Shown here: one piece after another, positions 9,093 through 18,219 of the stretch
Numbering within the stretch: position 1 is the stretch's first letter
Layout: each line of letters starts with the position of its first letter
The notes under the pieces: model-generated
The model's input: only the letters and a program-made list of their open reading frames with translations
Databases searched by the model: none
What the model was told of the DNA's origin: nothing
Source: Stenotrophomonas hibiscicola ATCC 19867
Lineage (GTDB): Bacteria > Pseudomonadota > Gammaproteobacteria > Xanthomonadales > Xanthomonadaceae
Assembly (NCBI RefSeq): GCF_000382065.1
Contig: NZ_KB907500.1
Coordinates: 372,001-436,000, forward strand
Direction: 5' to 3'
Length of the DNA: 64,000 bases
Program-made: the position numbers and the translations under genes

Positions 9093-9833
9093 ATGACATC
9101 TCGCGTCGCACTGGTCACCGGCGGAACCGGCGGCATCGGTACCGCCATCTGCCAACGCCTGGCCGACCAGGGCCACCGGGTCGCCACCAACTACCGCGAC
9201 GAGGCCAAGGCCCGCGTCTGGCAGCAGGCGATGACCGAGCGCGGCTACCACGTGGCGATCTTCCCGGGCGATGTCTCCGATCCAGACAGCGCCGAAGCGC
9301 TGGTGCGCGCCGTCGAGGCCGAGCTGGGCCCGGTCGAGATCCTGGTCAACAACGCCGGCATCACCCGTGACACCACCTTCCACCGCATGCGCGCGGACCA
9401 GTGGCACGATGTGATCAACACCAATCTCAACTCGGTGTTCAACGTCACCCGGCCGGTCATCGAAGGCATGCGCCGCCGCGGCTGGGGCCGGGTCATCCAG
9501 ATCAGCTCGATCAACGGCCTGAAGGGCCAGTACGGCCAGGCCAACTATGCTGCGGCCAAGGCCGGCATGCACGGCTTCACCATCTCGCTGGCCCGCGAGA
9601 ACGCCGGCTTCGGCATCACGGTCAACACCATTTCGCCCGGCTACGTCGCCACCGACATGGTGATGGCAGTTCCGGAGGACGTGCGCGCCAAGATCATCGC
9701 CGACATTCCCACCGGGCGCCTCGGCAAGCCGGAAGAAATCGCCTATGGCGTGTCCTTCCTGGTGGCCGAGGAAGCCTCGTGGATCACCGGCAGCAACCTG
9801 GACATCAACGGCGGCCACCACATGGGCTGGTGA
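9093..9833 (+). CDS. phbB: Acetoacetyl-CoA reductase (SDR)
   Basis: 246-residue short-chain dehydrogenase. It has the nucleotide-binding motif TGGTGGIG (about 9-16), NNAG (about 88), catalytic Ser in QISSINGLKGQ and the YAAAK pair (Tyr about 151, Lys about 155), and an ending with the NGGHHMGW tail characteristic of PhaB/PhbB reductases. It would reduce acetoacetyl-CoA to (R)-3-hydroxybutyryl-CoA with NADPH. The next gene encodes the PHA regulator PhaR, which supports the call, but no phaC synthase or phaA thiolase is in the window. Confidence 0.92.
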   Translation: MTSRVALVTGGTGGIGTAICQRLADQGHRVATNYRDEAKARVWQQAMTERGYHVAIFPGDVSDPDSAEALVRAVEAELGPVEILVNNAGITRDTTFHRMRADQWHDVINTNLNSVFNVTRPVIEGMRRRGWGRVIQISSINGLKGQYGQANYAAAKAGMHGFTISLARENAGFGITVNTISPGYVATDMVMAVPEDVRAKIIADIPTGRLGKPEEIAYGVSFLVAEEASWITGSNLDINGGHHMGW

Positions 9834-9883
9834 GCCGCGCAGGGGGCGCCGCGGCATGCACCGGCGGCCCCTGCCGATGGTCA

Positions 9884-9967
9884 TGCTGCGCAGCACGCAA
9901 ACCCTTGTTGCGCAACATGATCGCCCCTGAAAGCCAAGCCTGGCGGGGGCTGGGGCGGTTGCAACCG
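9884..9967. promoter_or_regulatory. Candidate PhaR operator region (three TGC-type palindromes)
   Basis: The phbB-phaR gap holds three perfect 12-bp palindromes: TGCTGCGCAGCA (9884-9895), TGTTGCGCAACA (9906-9917) and CGGTTGCAACCG (9956-9967). The first two have centres 22 bp apart, two helical turns. PhaR proteins are reported to bind TGC-rich dyads of the CTGC-N3/4-GCAG type and to autoregulate, so these are plausible sites. Confidence 0.45.
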
Positions 9968-10015
9968 CTGCTGCACTGCGCCATGCTGCGCGTCTACTGT
10001 GACGAGTACCGCTTC

Positions 10016-10543
10016 ATGGCTGCGACCCGCATCATCAAGAAGTATCCGAACCGCCGTCTCTACGACACCGAGATCTCCAGCTACATCACCATCGAGGACG
10101 TGCGGCAGCTGATCCTGGACGGTGAAGACTTCGAAGTCCGCGACGCCAAGAGCGGCGACGACCTCACGCGATCGGTCCTGCTGCAGATCATCGCCGACCA
10201 GGAACAGGACGGCGAACCGATGCTGTCCACGCAGCTGCTGAGCCAGCTGATCCGCTTCTACGGCGATTCCCTGCAGGGCTTCATGGGCAACTACCTGGAG
10301 CGCAGCATGCAGGTCTTCCTCGACCAGCAGCAACAGTTCCGCCAGCAGATGGGCAACCTGCTGGGCCAGACCCCGTGGGCGATGATGAACCAGCTGACCG
10401 AGCGCAACCTGGAGCTGTGGCAGGAATTCCAGCGCAGCATGGGCAGCGGCTTCGGTGGCCCGCGCCCGGGCGGCACCGGCACGGGCACCGGCAACAAGCC
10501 GAACGAACCGGGCACCGGCACCGGCAGCAAGACCCGCCGCTGA
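10016..10543 (+). CDS. phaR: Polyhydroxyalkanoate synthesis repressor PhaR
   Basis: 175 residues. The N-terminal PHB/PHA accumulation regulator DNA-binding domain is unmistakable (RIIKKYPNRRLYDTEISSYI, residues about 5-24), followed by the PHB_acc repeat with LLSQLIRFYGDSLQGF. The C-terminus is a low-complexity Gly/Thr/Pro tail (GTGTGTGNKPNEPG) that is likely disordered. In PHA producers PhaR represses phasin genes and itself and is released by binding nascent PHA. A strong terminator follows. Confidence 0.93.
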   Translation: MAATRIIKKYPNRRLYDTEISSYITIEDVRQLILDGEDFEVRDAKSGDDLTRSVLLQIIADQEQDGEPMLSTQLLSQLIRFYGDSLQGFMGNYLERSMQVFLDQQQQFRQQMGNLLGQTPWAMMNQLTERNLELWQEFQRSMGSGFGGPRPGGTGTGTGNKPNEPGTGTGSKTRR

Positions 10544-10567
10544 GCCGCTTCACAGGCTGATACGAAA

Positions 10568-10597
10568 ACGGCGCGCCCCTGGCGCGCCGTTCTGTTT
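10568..10597. terminator. Bidirectional terminator between phaR and the TraB/GumN gene
   Basis: ACGGCGCGCC, the loop CCT... and GGCGCGCCGT is followed by TCTGTTT and preceded by AAAA. It therefore serves both convergent genes. Confidence 0.75.
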
Positions 10598-10617
10598 GGC
10601 ATCGCGCCAACGATGCG

Positions 10618-11571
10618 TCAGCGTTTCGCCTTGCACCCCGTGCACACGCGCTCGACCTTGTACCCCTTCGCCTTCAGCTTCTCGACCACGCCATCACTGC
10701 CCAGCAGGTGCAGCGTGCCGACCACCACCAGCGTACCGCCCTGCCCGGCCTGCAGGTACGGCTGCAGCTTCGGCACCCAGGCATCGTTGCGCCCGGTGTT
10801 GATGCGCTGGTACAGCTGCGGGTACTGCTGGCGCATCTCTGCCGCCATCTTGGTCCACAGCAGGCGATCATCACCGCGGCGCCACGCATCATGCAGCAGC
10901 CGCGCCTGCTCATCGGCCTTGCCGGCCTGGTCCAGTGCTTCGGCCAGCATCTGCCGCTGTTCCTGCAGCGTCATTCCGTCAAGCATGCCGATCTGGGTAT
11001 CAATGTCCTCCAGTCCCGCCGTCTTGCGGCCGGTCTTCTGCGCGCGCTCCATGAAGTGGCGGTCCAGGCCCAGCGCCGGGTCCAGGCCGAGCTTATGCAT
11101 CTGCCCGATCGAAATGCTCAGGCCGACGAACCAGGGCTTCATGCCCTGCATCTGCGCCAGCGGCAACTGGTTCTGGGCAGCAAAGGCCTGCAGCTTCTGC
11201 CAGGTGGCCGCATCCAGATCACGCTTCAGCTCGCTGCCATCGGTGCGGATCGCCGCCTGCACCATGCGGCTGGCCAGCTGGGGCGACTGCATGTCTTCCG
11301 GCGACAGTTCGAACACTACCCGCTGTGAGGCCTCGAACGCCTGTTCGACATCGGGCGACAGCGGGTAGTCCTGCGGCTTCAGCAGGTGGAAGGAACCGAG
11401 CAGGTAGAGGCGTGAGTCGCCTGGGCCAGTCACTTTCCACAGCAACGGCACCGGCGGCCTGGCCGCCGCTGCGCCAGCGGTGTCGGCTTGCAGGGTACGT
11501 GCTGCAACCAGCGGTGCCAGCGCACAGGCCGCCAACAGAACGGCGGCACGCAACAGTGATCTGATCGGCAT
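10618..11571 (-). CDS. TraB/GumN-family protein
   Basis: 317 residues with a Sec signal peptide (SLLRAAVLLAACALAPLVAA). TraB/GumN proteins have two conserved histidine segments, seen here as LLGSFHLLKPQDYPL near residue 60 and VVVGTLHLLGSDG near the C-terminus. The family has a Tiki-like metalloprotease fold and in xanthomonads is named after GumN of the gum cluster, but no gum genes are here and the substrate is unknown. The terminal segment contains CTGC, a possible disulphide or metal site. The gene starts one base after the stop of the DUF1684 gene, so the two are probably co-transcribed. Confidence 0.85.
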   Translation of the reverse strand: MPIRSLLRAAVLLAACALAPLVAARTLQADTAGAAAARPPVPLLWKVTGPGDSRLYLLGSFHLLKPQDYPLSPDVEQAFEASQRVVFELSPEDMQSPQLASRMVQAAIRTDGSELKRDLDAATWQKLQAFAAQNQLPLAQMQGMKPWFVGLSISIGQMHKLGLDPALGLDRHFMERAQKTGRKTAGLEDIDTQIGMLDGMTLQEQRQMLAEALDQAGKADEQARLLHDAWRRGDDRLLWTKMAAEMRQQYPQLYQRINTGRNDAWVPKLQPYLQAGQGGTLVVVGTLHLLGSDGVVEKLKAKGYKVERVCTGCKAKR

Positions 11572-11572
11572 C

Positions 11573-12505
11573 TCAGCCTTCTCCTTCAGGCAGGTGGTAG
11601 GCCTTCTCGCCCGCTTCCACGCGCAGGTCCAGCCGGTTTTCAGGCGGCGCCAACGGGCAGGTTGCATAGGCGGTGAACGCACACGGTGGGTTGTAGGCAT
11701 GGTTGAAATCGATGCGCACCGTACCATCGGCGCCTGGCGCATCGGTGTCCAGGTAACGCCCAGCCGGATAGCTGCCGCGACCGCTGGTGCGGTCGGCGAA
11801 GATCAGGAACAGCGGCTGCCCGGGTGCACCTATCGCCTCCAGCCGCCAGTTGCGGCCATCACGCTGGAACTCGACCGCGCCCGCGTTCGGCATCTCGGTG
11901 GTCAAGCCAGTGATATCGACGATCGGCAGGGTCTTGCCTGGCGGGTGCGCGATGAAGCGCGCCTGCACCTGCCAGTCAGGACCGCCCGGCCAGTACTCCA
12001 GGCCGGCGAACCCACGGCGTGCAGGCGCATCGGCGTGCTTGACCCGCAGCGCATCGCGCGGACCGCGACGGATGATGCTGAGCTGGCCTTTGCCACCATC
12101 GAAGGCCAGCAGCGTCGGCTGCGGATCCTTGTCGGTGTCGATGCGGATGCGGCCGCGCACCGGTTTGCCCCCATGGCTGACATCCGTACCGGCTTCGGGA
12201 GTGAACCACCATTGGCTGCCTTCGCGGCGCAGCAGGCCCAGCTTGTCCGGCCCCACCGCCAGGCGGATGCCATTGGTCGCGCCACTGCCGACAAAGTGCG
12301 ATCTGTTCTGCAGCCAGTGCAGGCCGACCAGCGCTGTCCAACCGTCCGGGCGGGTCAGGTCCTGATAGCGTGCCACCCGCCACTGCTGCTGCCCGGCGGC
12401 ATAGGACGGATCCTCCGCGGCCGAAGCCGGTGCCGGCGGCGGCGCGGGGCTGCAGGCGGCCAACACCATGGCGACCAGCAGGCCGCCCATTCCCCGATAA
12501 CGCAT
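11573..12505 (-). CDS. DUF1684 lipoprotein
   Basis: 310 residues. The N-terminus MRYRGMGGLLVAMVLAACSP is a lipoprotein signal with lipobox LAAC. The body matches DUF1684: WTALVGLHWLQ near the start and the family's C-terminal signature DFNHAYNPPCAFTAYATCPL (about residues 260-280). Function is unknown; the predicted location is a membrane anchor facing the periplasm. It lies 11 bases after mutL and 1 base before the TraB/GumN gene. An upstream in-frame extension into mutL sequence was not used because the lipobox start is clear. Confidence 0.88.
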   Translation of the reverse strand: MRYRGMGGLLVAMVLAACSPAPPPAPASAAEDPSYAAGQQQWRVARYQDLTRPDGWTALVGLHWLQNRSHFVGSGATNGIRLAVGPDKLGLLRREGSQWWFTPEAGTDVSHGGKPVRGRIRIDTDKDPQPTLLAFDGGKGQLSIIRRGPRDALRVKHADAPARRGFAGLEYWPGGPDWQVQARFIAHPPGKTLPIVDITGLTTEMPNAGAVEFQRDGRNWRLEAIGAPGQPLFLIFADRTSGRGSYPAGRYLDTDAPGADGTVRIDFNHAYNPPCAFTAYATCPLAPPENRLDLRVEAGEKAYHLPEGEG

Positions 12506-12516
12506 CGATGCTCCCC

Positions 12517-14421
12517 TCAACGTCCGCGCAGGAACCAGCGGTCGATCTCCGCCAGCGAAAAACGGGCCCAGGTCGGCCGGCCGTGGTTGCATTGGCCGGA
12601 CCTCTCGGTGATCTCCATGTCGCGCAGCAGCGCGTTCATTTCCGGCACGGTCAGGCGACGGTTGGCACGCACCGCGCCGTGGCAGGCCATGGTCGACAGC
12701 AGCTCGTCGCGCGCGCTGGCCACGCGGCGGCTCTGGCCGTGCTCGCGCAGGTCGGTCAGCACGTCGCGCAGCAGGCCTTCCGGTTCGGCATGCGCCAGCA
12801 GTGCCGGTATGCTGCGCACGTGCAGTGAACCGGGGCCGGCACGGGTCACTTCGAAGCCGAGTGCGGCCAGCGTGTCGGCTTCGCTTTCGGCGGTATCGGC
12901 CTCGCGCTCGCCCACCGCCAGCGTGATCGGCACCAGCAACGGCTGCGACTGCAGGCCGATGCCATCGTGCGCGTTCTTCAGCCGCTCGTAGCCGATGCGT
13001 TCGTGGGCCGCATGCATGTCGACCACGATCAGGCCTTCGGCGTTCTCGGCCAGGATGTAGATGCCATGCAGCTGCGCGATCGCATAGCCCAGCGGCGGCA
13101 CGCCTGCGTCGGCACTGGTTACCGGCAGTCCGTTCTCGGTCGGCATCGGCGGCAGCGCAGCACCGCGCTCGGCGCCGGCCGGCGTGGCATACAGCGCGGC
13201 ATAGGCAGCCGGTGCATCGGCCACCTGCAGGCCCAGGGGCTGCTGCGGGCGCCAGCCGGAAAAGCCACCGCCGCCTGCGCCCGAGCCGGCACCGGGCGCA
13301 GGCCCACGCACCAGCCCGAAACCCGATGCGCCCGCGCTCGATGCCATCGATGCAGCAGCGGCGTCCACCGGATGCACCGGACCCGCACCGATCTCCTGCG
13401 CCGACATGCCCGCGCGGGTATCAGCCAACGCGTCCTTCAGCGTGCGATAGACGAAGTCATGCACCAGCCGCGAATCACGAAAGCGCACCTCGTGCTTGGC
13501 CGGGTGCACGTTGACATCAACACGGGTCGGGTCCAGTTCGAGGAACAGCACATAGGCCGGCTGCCGACCGTGGTACAGCACATCGCCGTACGCCATCTTC
13601 ACCGCGTGGGCGACGCTGCGATCGCGCACCGAACGGCCGTTGACGTACAGGTACTGCTGGTCGGCGCTGGCACGCGAGTAATGCGGCTGCGCGATCCAGC
13701 CATGCAGGCGCAGGCCGGCGCCACTGTGATCCACGCGCACGGCCTGGTTGGCGAAATCCTCGCCCAGCGTTTCTGCCAATCGCGTATCGGAATACAGATC
13801 GCCCGGCTTGTAACGGCGCGAGGCCTTGCCGTTGTGGGACACGCGCAGTTCGACGTCCGGCCGCGCCAGGGCCAGCGAGCGCAGCCATTCTTCGATATGG
13901 CCCAGCTCGGTGCGCTCGGCGCGCAGGAACTTGCGCCGCGCCGGTACGTTGTAGAACAGCTCGCGCACTTCCACCGTGGTACCCGGCGCATGCGCGCGCG
14001 GCGTCACCTCACCGATCTTTCCGCCTTCGATCTGCAGCGCGGAACCATGCTCGTCATGTGCGCGACGCGAGGCCAGGGTGAAGCGACTGACCGAGGCGAT
14101 CGACGGCAGCGCTTCGCCACGGAAACCGAGCGTGGCCACCGATTCAAGATCGTCCAGATCGGCGATCTTGCTGGTCGCGTGGCGCGATACCGCCAGCGGC
14201 AGCTGCTCCGGCGCGATGCCACTGCCGTTGTCGCGGATGCGGATCAGGCGTACACCGCCCTCTTCAAGATCGATATCTACGCGGCTGGCACCGGCGTCGA
14301 TCGCGTTCTCGACCAGCTCCTTGACCACCGAAGCGGGACGCTCGACCACTTCGCCAGCGGCGATCTGGTTGATCAGGATCTCCGGCAAGGGCCGGATCGG
14401 GCGCGGACCGGGCGCGCTCAT
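12517..14421 (-). CDS. mutL: DNA mismatch repair protein MutL
   Basis: 634 residues. The GHKL ATPase domain is intact: [44 protein letters not shown] proline/glycine-rich linker (about 340-420) leads to the C-terminal dimerisation domain. There the endonuclease motif appears as [12 protein letters not shown] (consensus DQHA-x2-E-x4-E with Gln to Met), with ACHGAVRAN and CNHGRP further on, so this MutL probably has latent nicking activity, unlike the E. coli protein. It is first in a run with the DUF1684 and TraB/GumN genes. Two SMAG hairpins separate it from amiC. Confidence 0.96.
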   Translation of the reverse strand: MSAPGPRPIRPLPEILINQIAAGEVVERPASVVKELVENAIDAGASRVDIDLEEGGVRLIRIRDNGSGIAPEQLPLAVSRHATSKIADLDDLESVATLGFRGEALPSIASVSRFTLASRRAHDEHGSALQIEGGKIGEVTPRAHAPGTTVEVRELFYNVPARRKFLRAERTELGHIEEWLRSLALARPDVELRVSHNGKASRRYKPGDLYSDTRLAETLGEDFANQAVRVDHSGAGLRLHGWIAQPHYSRASADQQYLYVNGRSVRDRSVAHAVKMAYGDVLYHGRQPAYVLFLELDPTRVDVNVHPAKHEVRFRDSRLVHDFVYRTLKDALADTRAGMSAQEIGAGPVHPVDAAAASMASSAGASGFGLVRGPAPGAGSGAGGGGFSGWRPQQPLGLQVADAPAAYAALYATPAGAERGAALPPMPTENGLPVTSADAGVPPLGYAIAQLHGIYILAENAEGLIVVDMHAAHERIGYERLKNAHDGIGLQSQPLLVPITLAVGEREADTAESEADTLAALGFEVTRAGPGSLHVRSIPALLAHAEPEGLLRDVLTDLREHGQSRRVASARDELLSTMACHGAVRANRRLTVPEMNALLRDMEITERSGQCNHGRPTWARFSLAEIDRWFLRGR

Positions 14422-14474
14422 GGGAGATGATGGGCAGCAGACTTCATGGGTCGATGATAGCGGAGCGCCCGTGG

Positions 14475-14561
14475 GTAGAGTCGACTGTCAGTCGACTGCT
14501 CTCCGCCCGGGCGCCGAAAAGCCCCGCGCTGCGCACGTAGTCAACCAACAGTCGACTCTAC
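14475..14561. repeat. Inverted pair of SMAG hairpins
   Basis: GTAGAGTCGACTGTCAGTCGACT at 14475-14497 and its inverted relative at 14537-14561 face each other about 40 bases apart. They share the AGTCGACT stem and carry GTAG at their outer feet. The pair separates mutL from amiC. Confidence 0.8.
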
Positions 14562-14581
14562 CGCGCTCTACAGGAAGCGGA

Positions 14582-16150
14582 TTACTTGCTGCCGCCGGCC
14601 ATGGTGGCTGCGGCGTCGATCTCGGCCTGGGCACGGGCCGCGTACAGCGTGCCCGGCGGTGGCTGGCGGCTGAAGAAGGTGTGCACGCCATCGAGCACGG
14701 CACCGGCGATCTTGCGCTGGTAGGCCGGGTCGGTCAGGCGACGCTCTTCATCCGGGTTGGAGATGAACGCGGTTTCCACCAGCATCGCCGGCATGTCCGA
14801 CGTACGCAGCACCGCGAAGTTGGCGCGCTCGATGTTCGGCTTGTGGTTGTTGCCGATCCGCTTAAGGCCGCCCAGCACGTGGCCGGCGGCGTCTTCGGAC
14901 GCCTTCATGTAGCCGCTCTGCGCCAGGTCCAGCAGCACATTGGCAAGCGTGCCCTCGGTCTGCTGCAGGCGAACGCCACCGACCAGATCGGCCGCGTTTT
15001 CCTTGTCTGCCAGCCAACGGGCGCGCTGCGAAGAGGCGCCCTTGGTCGACAGCACGTACACCGACGAACCGGTGGCCGAACGGTTCTCGGCCGCGTCGGC
15101 ATGGATGGAAATGAAGATGTCTGCCTTGTTCGCACGCGCCTTCTGCGCGCGCATCGGCAGCGGAATGAACACGTCACTGTCGCGGGTCAGGTAGGCCTTC
15201 AGGCCCGGCGTCGCATTGACCTGACGGGCCAGTTCCCGCGCCACCGCCAGGGTGACATCCTTCTCACGCTTGCCGGTCGGGCCGATCGCGCCCGGATCCT
15301 GGCCTCCGTGACCGGGATCGATGGCCACCACCAGATGGCGCATGCCGGCCTGCATGCGGATGCGGGAGGCATCACTGGGCATGGCCGGGCGCGGCGGTTC
15401 CACCGGCGTCGGTGCCGGCGCAGGCACCGTGGCCGGCGGCGTGGTCACCACCGCTGCGGTGCGCTGCCCAGCGAGGATCGCGGCCGGCGAGGAAGAAGGC
15501 GAACTGCTGGCCACGGTACCCGCCGCCGCGACCTGGGCCGGCGCGGTGGATGGCGCCGGGGTAGGCGTGGCCGGCGCGGCGGCGGTGGCACTGGCCTGCT
15601 GCCGCACCTGGGCAGTCAGCAGCGCCGTGGCACGCGCGGCATCGGTACGCGCCTGCGCGCTCTCCGCCGGCGTCGGCGTCGGTGCGGGCGTGTTGGCCGG
15701 CGCCTGCGGCGGCACCGCCGGCGTCGCTGCCGGACGGCTGGCGGCCACGGCCGGGCCATCGCCCGGCCATTCGATCACCAGCTTGGATTCATTGCCCTCG
15801 CGCTGCATCTGTGGGCGGAACGGCGCCACCGATTCAGCAAGGTCGAAAACGACACGGAAGGTACCCGGCACCGGCTGTCCGGTGCGCACCGCGGTGACCA
15901 CGCCCTGCGCCGCCGGCATTTTCAGGTTGCGTACGGCGCTGGAGTCCGGGAAATCGACCACCAGGCGGTTCGGTCCGGCCAGCGACAGCGTCTTGTAACC
16001 GCCACTGCCCACCAGCGAGATCTCGGCACGGGTGCCGGTGGCACCGGTATTCAGCAGGACCTGGCGAATTTCACCGGCCCACGCGCTGACGCTCGCCAGA
16101 CCCAGTCCGACGGCGGCACAGATGGCGATGAGACGGTTCCCCGGGCGCAT
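14582..16150 (-). CDS. amiC: N-acetylmuramoyl-L-alanine amidase with AMIN domain (AmiC type)
   Basis: 522 residues: signal peptide (IAICAAVGLGLASVSAWA), an AMIN targeting domain (about 25-130), a long Ala/Pro/Thr-rich linker (about 150-275) and an Amidase_3 catalytic domain. Zinc ligands are visible in VVAIDPGHGGQDPGAIG (His near residue 290), ISIHADAAEN and the catalytic Glu in LVETAFISNP. It would cleave the septal peptidoglycan peptide from MurNAc during cell separation. The linker is unusually long. The tsaE-amiC order matches the common gammaproteobacterial tsaE-amiB/C-mutL cluster. Confidence 0.93.
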   Translation of the reverse strand: MRPGNRLIAICAAVGLGLASVSAWAGEIRQVLLNTGATGTRAEISLVGSGGYKTLSLAGPNRLVVDFPDSSAVRNLKMPAAQGVVTAVRTGQPVPGTFRVVFDLAESVAPFRPQMQREGNESKLVIEWPGDGPAVAASRPAATPAVPPQAPANTPAPTPTPAESAQARTDAARATALLTAQVRQQASATAAAPATPTPAPSTAPAQVAAAGTVASSSPSSSPAAILAGQRTAAVVTTPPATVPAPAPTPVEPPRPAMPSDASRIRMQAGMRHLVVAIDPGHGGQDPGAIGPTGKREKDVTLAVARELARQVNATPGLKAYLTRDSDVFIPLPMRAQKARANKADIFISIHADAAENRSATGSSVYVLSTKGASSQRARWLADKENAADLVGGVRLQQTEGTLANVLLDLAQSGYMKASEDAAGHVLGGLKRIGNNHKPNIERANFAVLRTSDMPAMLVETAFISNPDEERRLTDPAYQRKIAGAVLDGVHTFFSRQPPPGTLYAARAQAEIDAAATMAGGSK

Positions 16151-16232
16151 GGCTCAGGATTCAATCACCGCGCTGAACGGAATGCAACACCTTTTTCCTT
16201 AATAATCCGTAACCTGCCGGTGTTTGTTCTCG

Positions 16233-16715
16233 TCAGCCGACAGATATGGCCTGCAAGTCGCCTCCTTGGGGAAGCCGTTTCAGCCATTCATGCCCTGCGT
16301 CGCTGGCGCCAGTGAGACGAACGCGACGCCCTTGTCCCTCGATCTCCAGCGCCACCACCAGGTCGGTTGGCGGCAGCGCACCGGCACCGCGTTCCGGCCA
16401 TTCAACCAGCCACAGTACCGCGCTGCCCTCGTCCAGCCCGAGGAAATCGAGTTCGCCGGCCTGCCCGATCCGGTACAGATCCAGATGCCAGGCCTCGCCA
16501 CCGCCGGCCAGCGGATAGCGCTCGACCAGGGTGTAGGTCGGGCTGCGGATGGCGCCCTGGACACCCAGCGCGCGCAGCAGTGCGCGGGCCGTGGTGGATT
16601 TGCCGGCCCCCAGGTCGCCGCGCAGTTCGACCAGCGCCTGCGGCGGCCGCGTGGCCGCCAGCCATTGCCCGAGCAGTTCAGTGGCATCGCTGTCGGCAAG
16701 GAAGAAATCGATCAT
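16233..16715 (-). CDS. tsaE: tRNA threonylcarbamoyladenosine biosynthesis protein TsaE
   Basis: 160-residue P-loop ATPase of the t6A complex (TsaB-TsaD-TsaE). Walker A is GDLGAGKST near residue 33, and the family signature SPTYTLVERY and HLDLYRI follow. The start codon overlaps the stop of the nnr gene by 4 bases (ATGA), a widely conserved arrangement. Confidence 0.95.
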   Translation of the reverse strand: MIDFFLADSDATELLGQWLAATRPPQALVELRGDLGAGKSTTARALLRALGVQGAIRSPTYTLVERYPLAGGGEAWHLDLYRIGQAGELDFLGLDEGSAVLWLVEWPERGAGALPPTDLVVALEIEGQGRRVRLTGASDAGHEWLKRLPQGGDLQAISVG

Positions 16716-18196
16716 CGGGAAAGTTCCGGGTTGGCCAGTCGCCGCAACGGCGACAGCAGATCAGTAGGAAGCAGGCCGCGCGCGCCATCGGCGGCTGCGG
16801 CGTCGCCCGCGAGCCCATGCAGCAGCGCACCGGCCGCGGCGGCGTCGAAGGCGGCCAGGCCCTGCGCGCGCAGGCTGGCGATGATGCCGGTGAGCAGATC
16901 GCCCATGCCTCCCACGGCCATGCCGGGATTGCCTGCAGCGATCAGGCGTGGCGCCTGCCCGGGCGCCGTCACGATGCTGCCTGCGCCCTTCAACACCACC
17001 ACGGCGTGGAAGCGTTCGGCCAACGCCTGCGCACAACGGTAGCGATCGGCCTGGATGTCAGCGGTACTGCAGCCGAGCAGGCGCGCGGCCTCGCCCGGAT
17101 GTGGCGTAAGGATGGCGTCCGGCAGCGCGCGCGGATCCTGCGCCAGCAGGTTCAGTGCATCGGCATCGACCACCAGCGGTCTGGCGCTGGCCAGCGCCCG
17201 CGCAAACAGCGCGCGCGCCCATTCGTCCTGGCCCAGGCCCGGCCCGATCGCCACCACCCTGGCCTTGTCCAGCAGCGCCGGCAGCACATCGCCGTCTTCC
17301 AGCGCATGGGTCATCGCCTCCGGCAGGCGCGCCAGCAACGGGCCGACGTGATCGCGGCGGGTGCCCAGGCTCAGCAATCCGGCGCCGGCACGCAGCGCGG
17401 CCTCGGCCGCCATGGCGATGGCACCGCCGCTGCCATGGTTGCCGCCGACGCACAGCACGTGCCCGGATTCGCCCTTGTGGCTGTTGGCGCGGCGCGGCAG
17501 CAGCAGTGCCGGCAAGCGCGCCTGGGTCCAGTGCTCCACGGCGGGTGACACGCCCTGCCATGCGGCCGCGGGCAGCTGCAGCGGCGCCAGCGCCTTCCGC
17601 CCGCAATGATCCAGCGCATCGCCGGTATACAGCCCGCGATGCGGCACGATGAACTGCAGGGTCAAAGCGGCCTTCACCGCCACGCCCGGTACTGCACCGC
17701 GATCAGCGTCGACGCCACTGGGGACGTCCAGCGCCAGAACCGGTGCCGCCTGCGCGTTGAGGGCGACGATCAGCGCCTGCGCCACACCTTCCGGCACGCG
17801 ATCGAAGCCCAGACCGAACAGGGCATCGACCCAGATATCGGCCTCGGGCAGCACGCCGTCGAAATCGGTGAGGGTGCCGCCACCGGACTTGAATTCCGAT
17901 GCGGCACGCTGCGCCAGCGACGTCGCCGGTGGCTTGCCCGGCAAGGCGATCACCGTCACCGTACGCCCGGCCTTCCGTGCATGGCGGGCCAGCACCAGGC
18001 CATCGCCGCCGTTGTTTCCTGCGCCAACCACCACGCCGATCCGCTGCGCTTGTGGCCAATGCTGCAGCAGGCACTGCCAGGCGGCGTGGCCGGCCTGCGC
18101 CATCAGGCTCCAGCCGCCCTCGGCAGCCAGTGCCGAGGCCTGCGCATCAAGCGCACGCGCGGCAGCGGAATCGAACAGAGCGGCAAGGTTGGCCAT
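16712..18196 (-). CDS. nnr: Bifunctional NAD(P)H-hydrate epimerase/dehydratase
   Basis: 494 residues, a fusion of the YjeF N-terminal epimerase domain (about 1-210: VVGAGNNGGDGLVLARH, DALFGLGFDR, DVPSGVDAD) and the ADP-dependent dehydratase domain (about 225-494: GNHGSGGAIAMA, ILTPHPGEAARLL, NPGMAVGGMGDLLTG). It repairs the hydrated forms of NADH and NADPH. It is first of an nnr-tsaE-amiC run and divergent from queG, with only 23 bases between the start codons. Confidence 0.95.
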   Translation of the reverse strand: MANLAALFDSAAARALDAQASALAAEGGWSLMAQAGHAAWQCLLQHWPQAQRIGVVVGAGNNGGDGLVLARHARKAGRTVTVIALPGKPPATSLAQRAASEFKSGGGTLTDFDGVLPEADIWVDALFGLGFDRVPEGVAQALIVALNAQAAPVLALDVPSGVDADRGAVPGVAVKAALTLQFIVPHRGLYTGDALDHCGRKALAPLQLPAAAWQGVSPAVEHWTQARLPALLLPRRANSHKGESGHVLCVGGNHGSGGAIAMAAEAALRAGAGLLSLGTRRDHVGPLLARLPEAMTHALEDGDVLPALLDKARVVAIGPGLGQDEWARALFARALASARPLVVDADALNLLAQDPRALPDAILTPHPGEAARLLGCSTADIQADRYRCAQALAERFHAVVVLKGAGSIVTAPGQAPRLIAAGNPGMAVGGMGDLLTGIIASLRAQGLAAFDAAAAGALLHGLAGDAAAADGARGLLPTDLLSPLRRLANPELSR

Positions 18197-18219
18197 GCGG
18201 GGATTTTATACTGGTGCAT

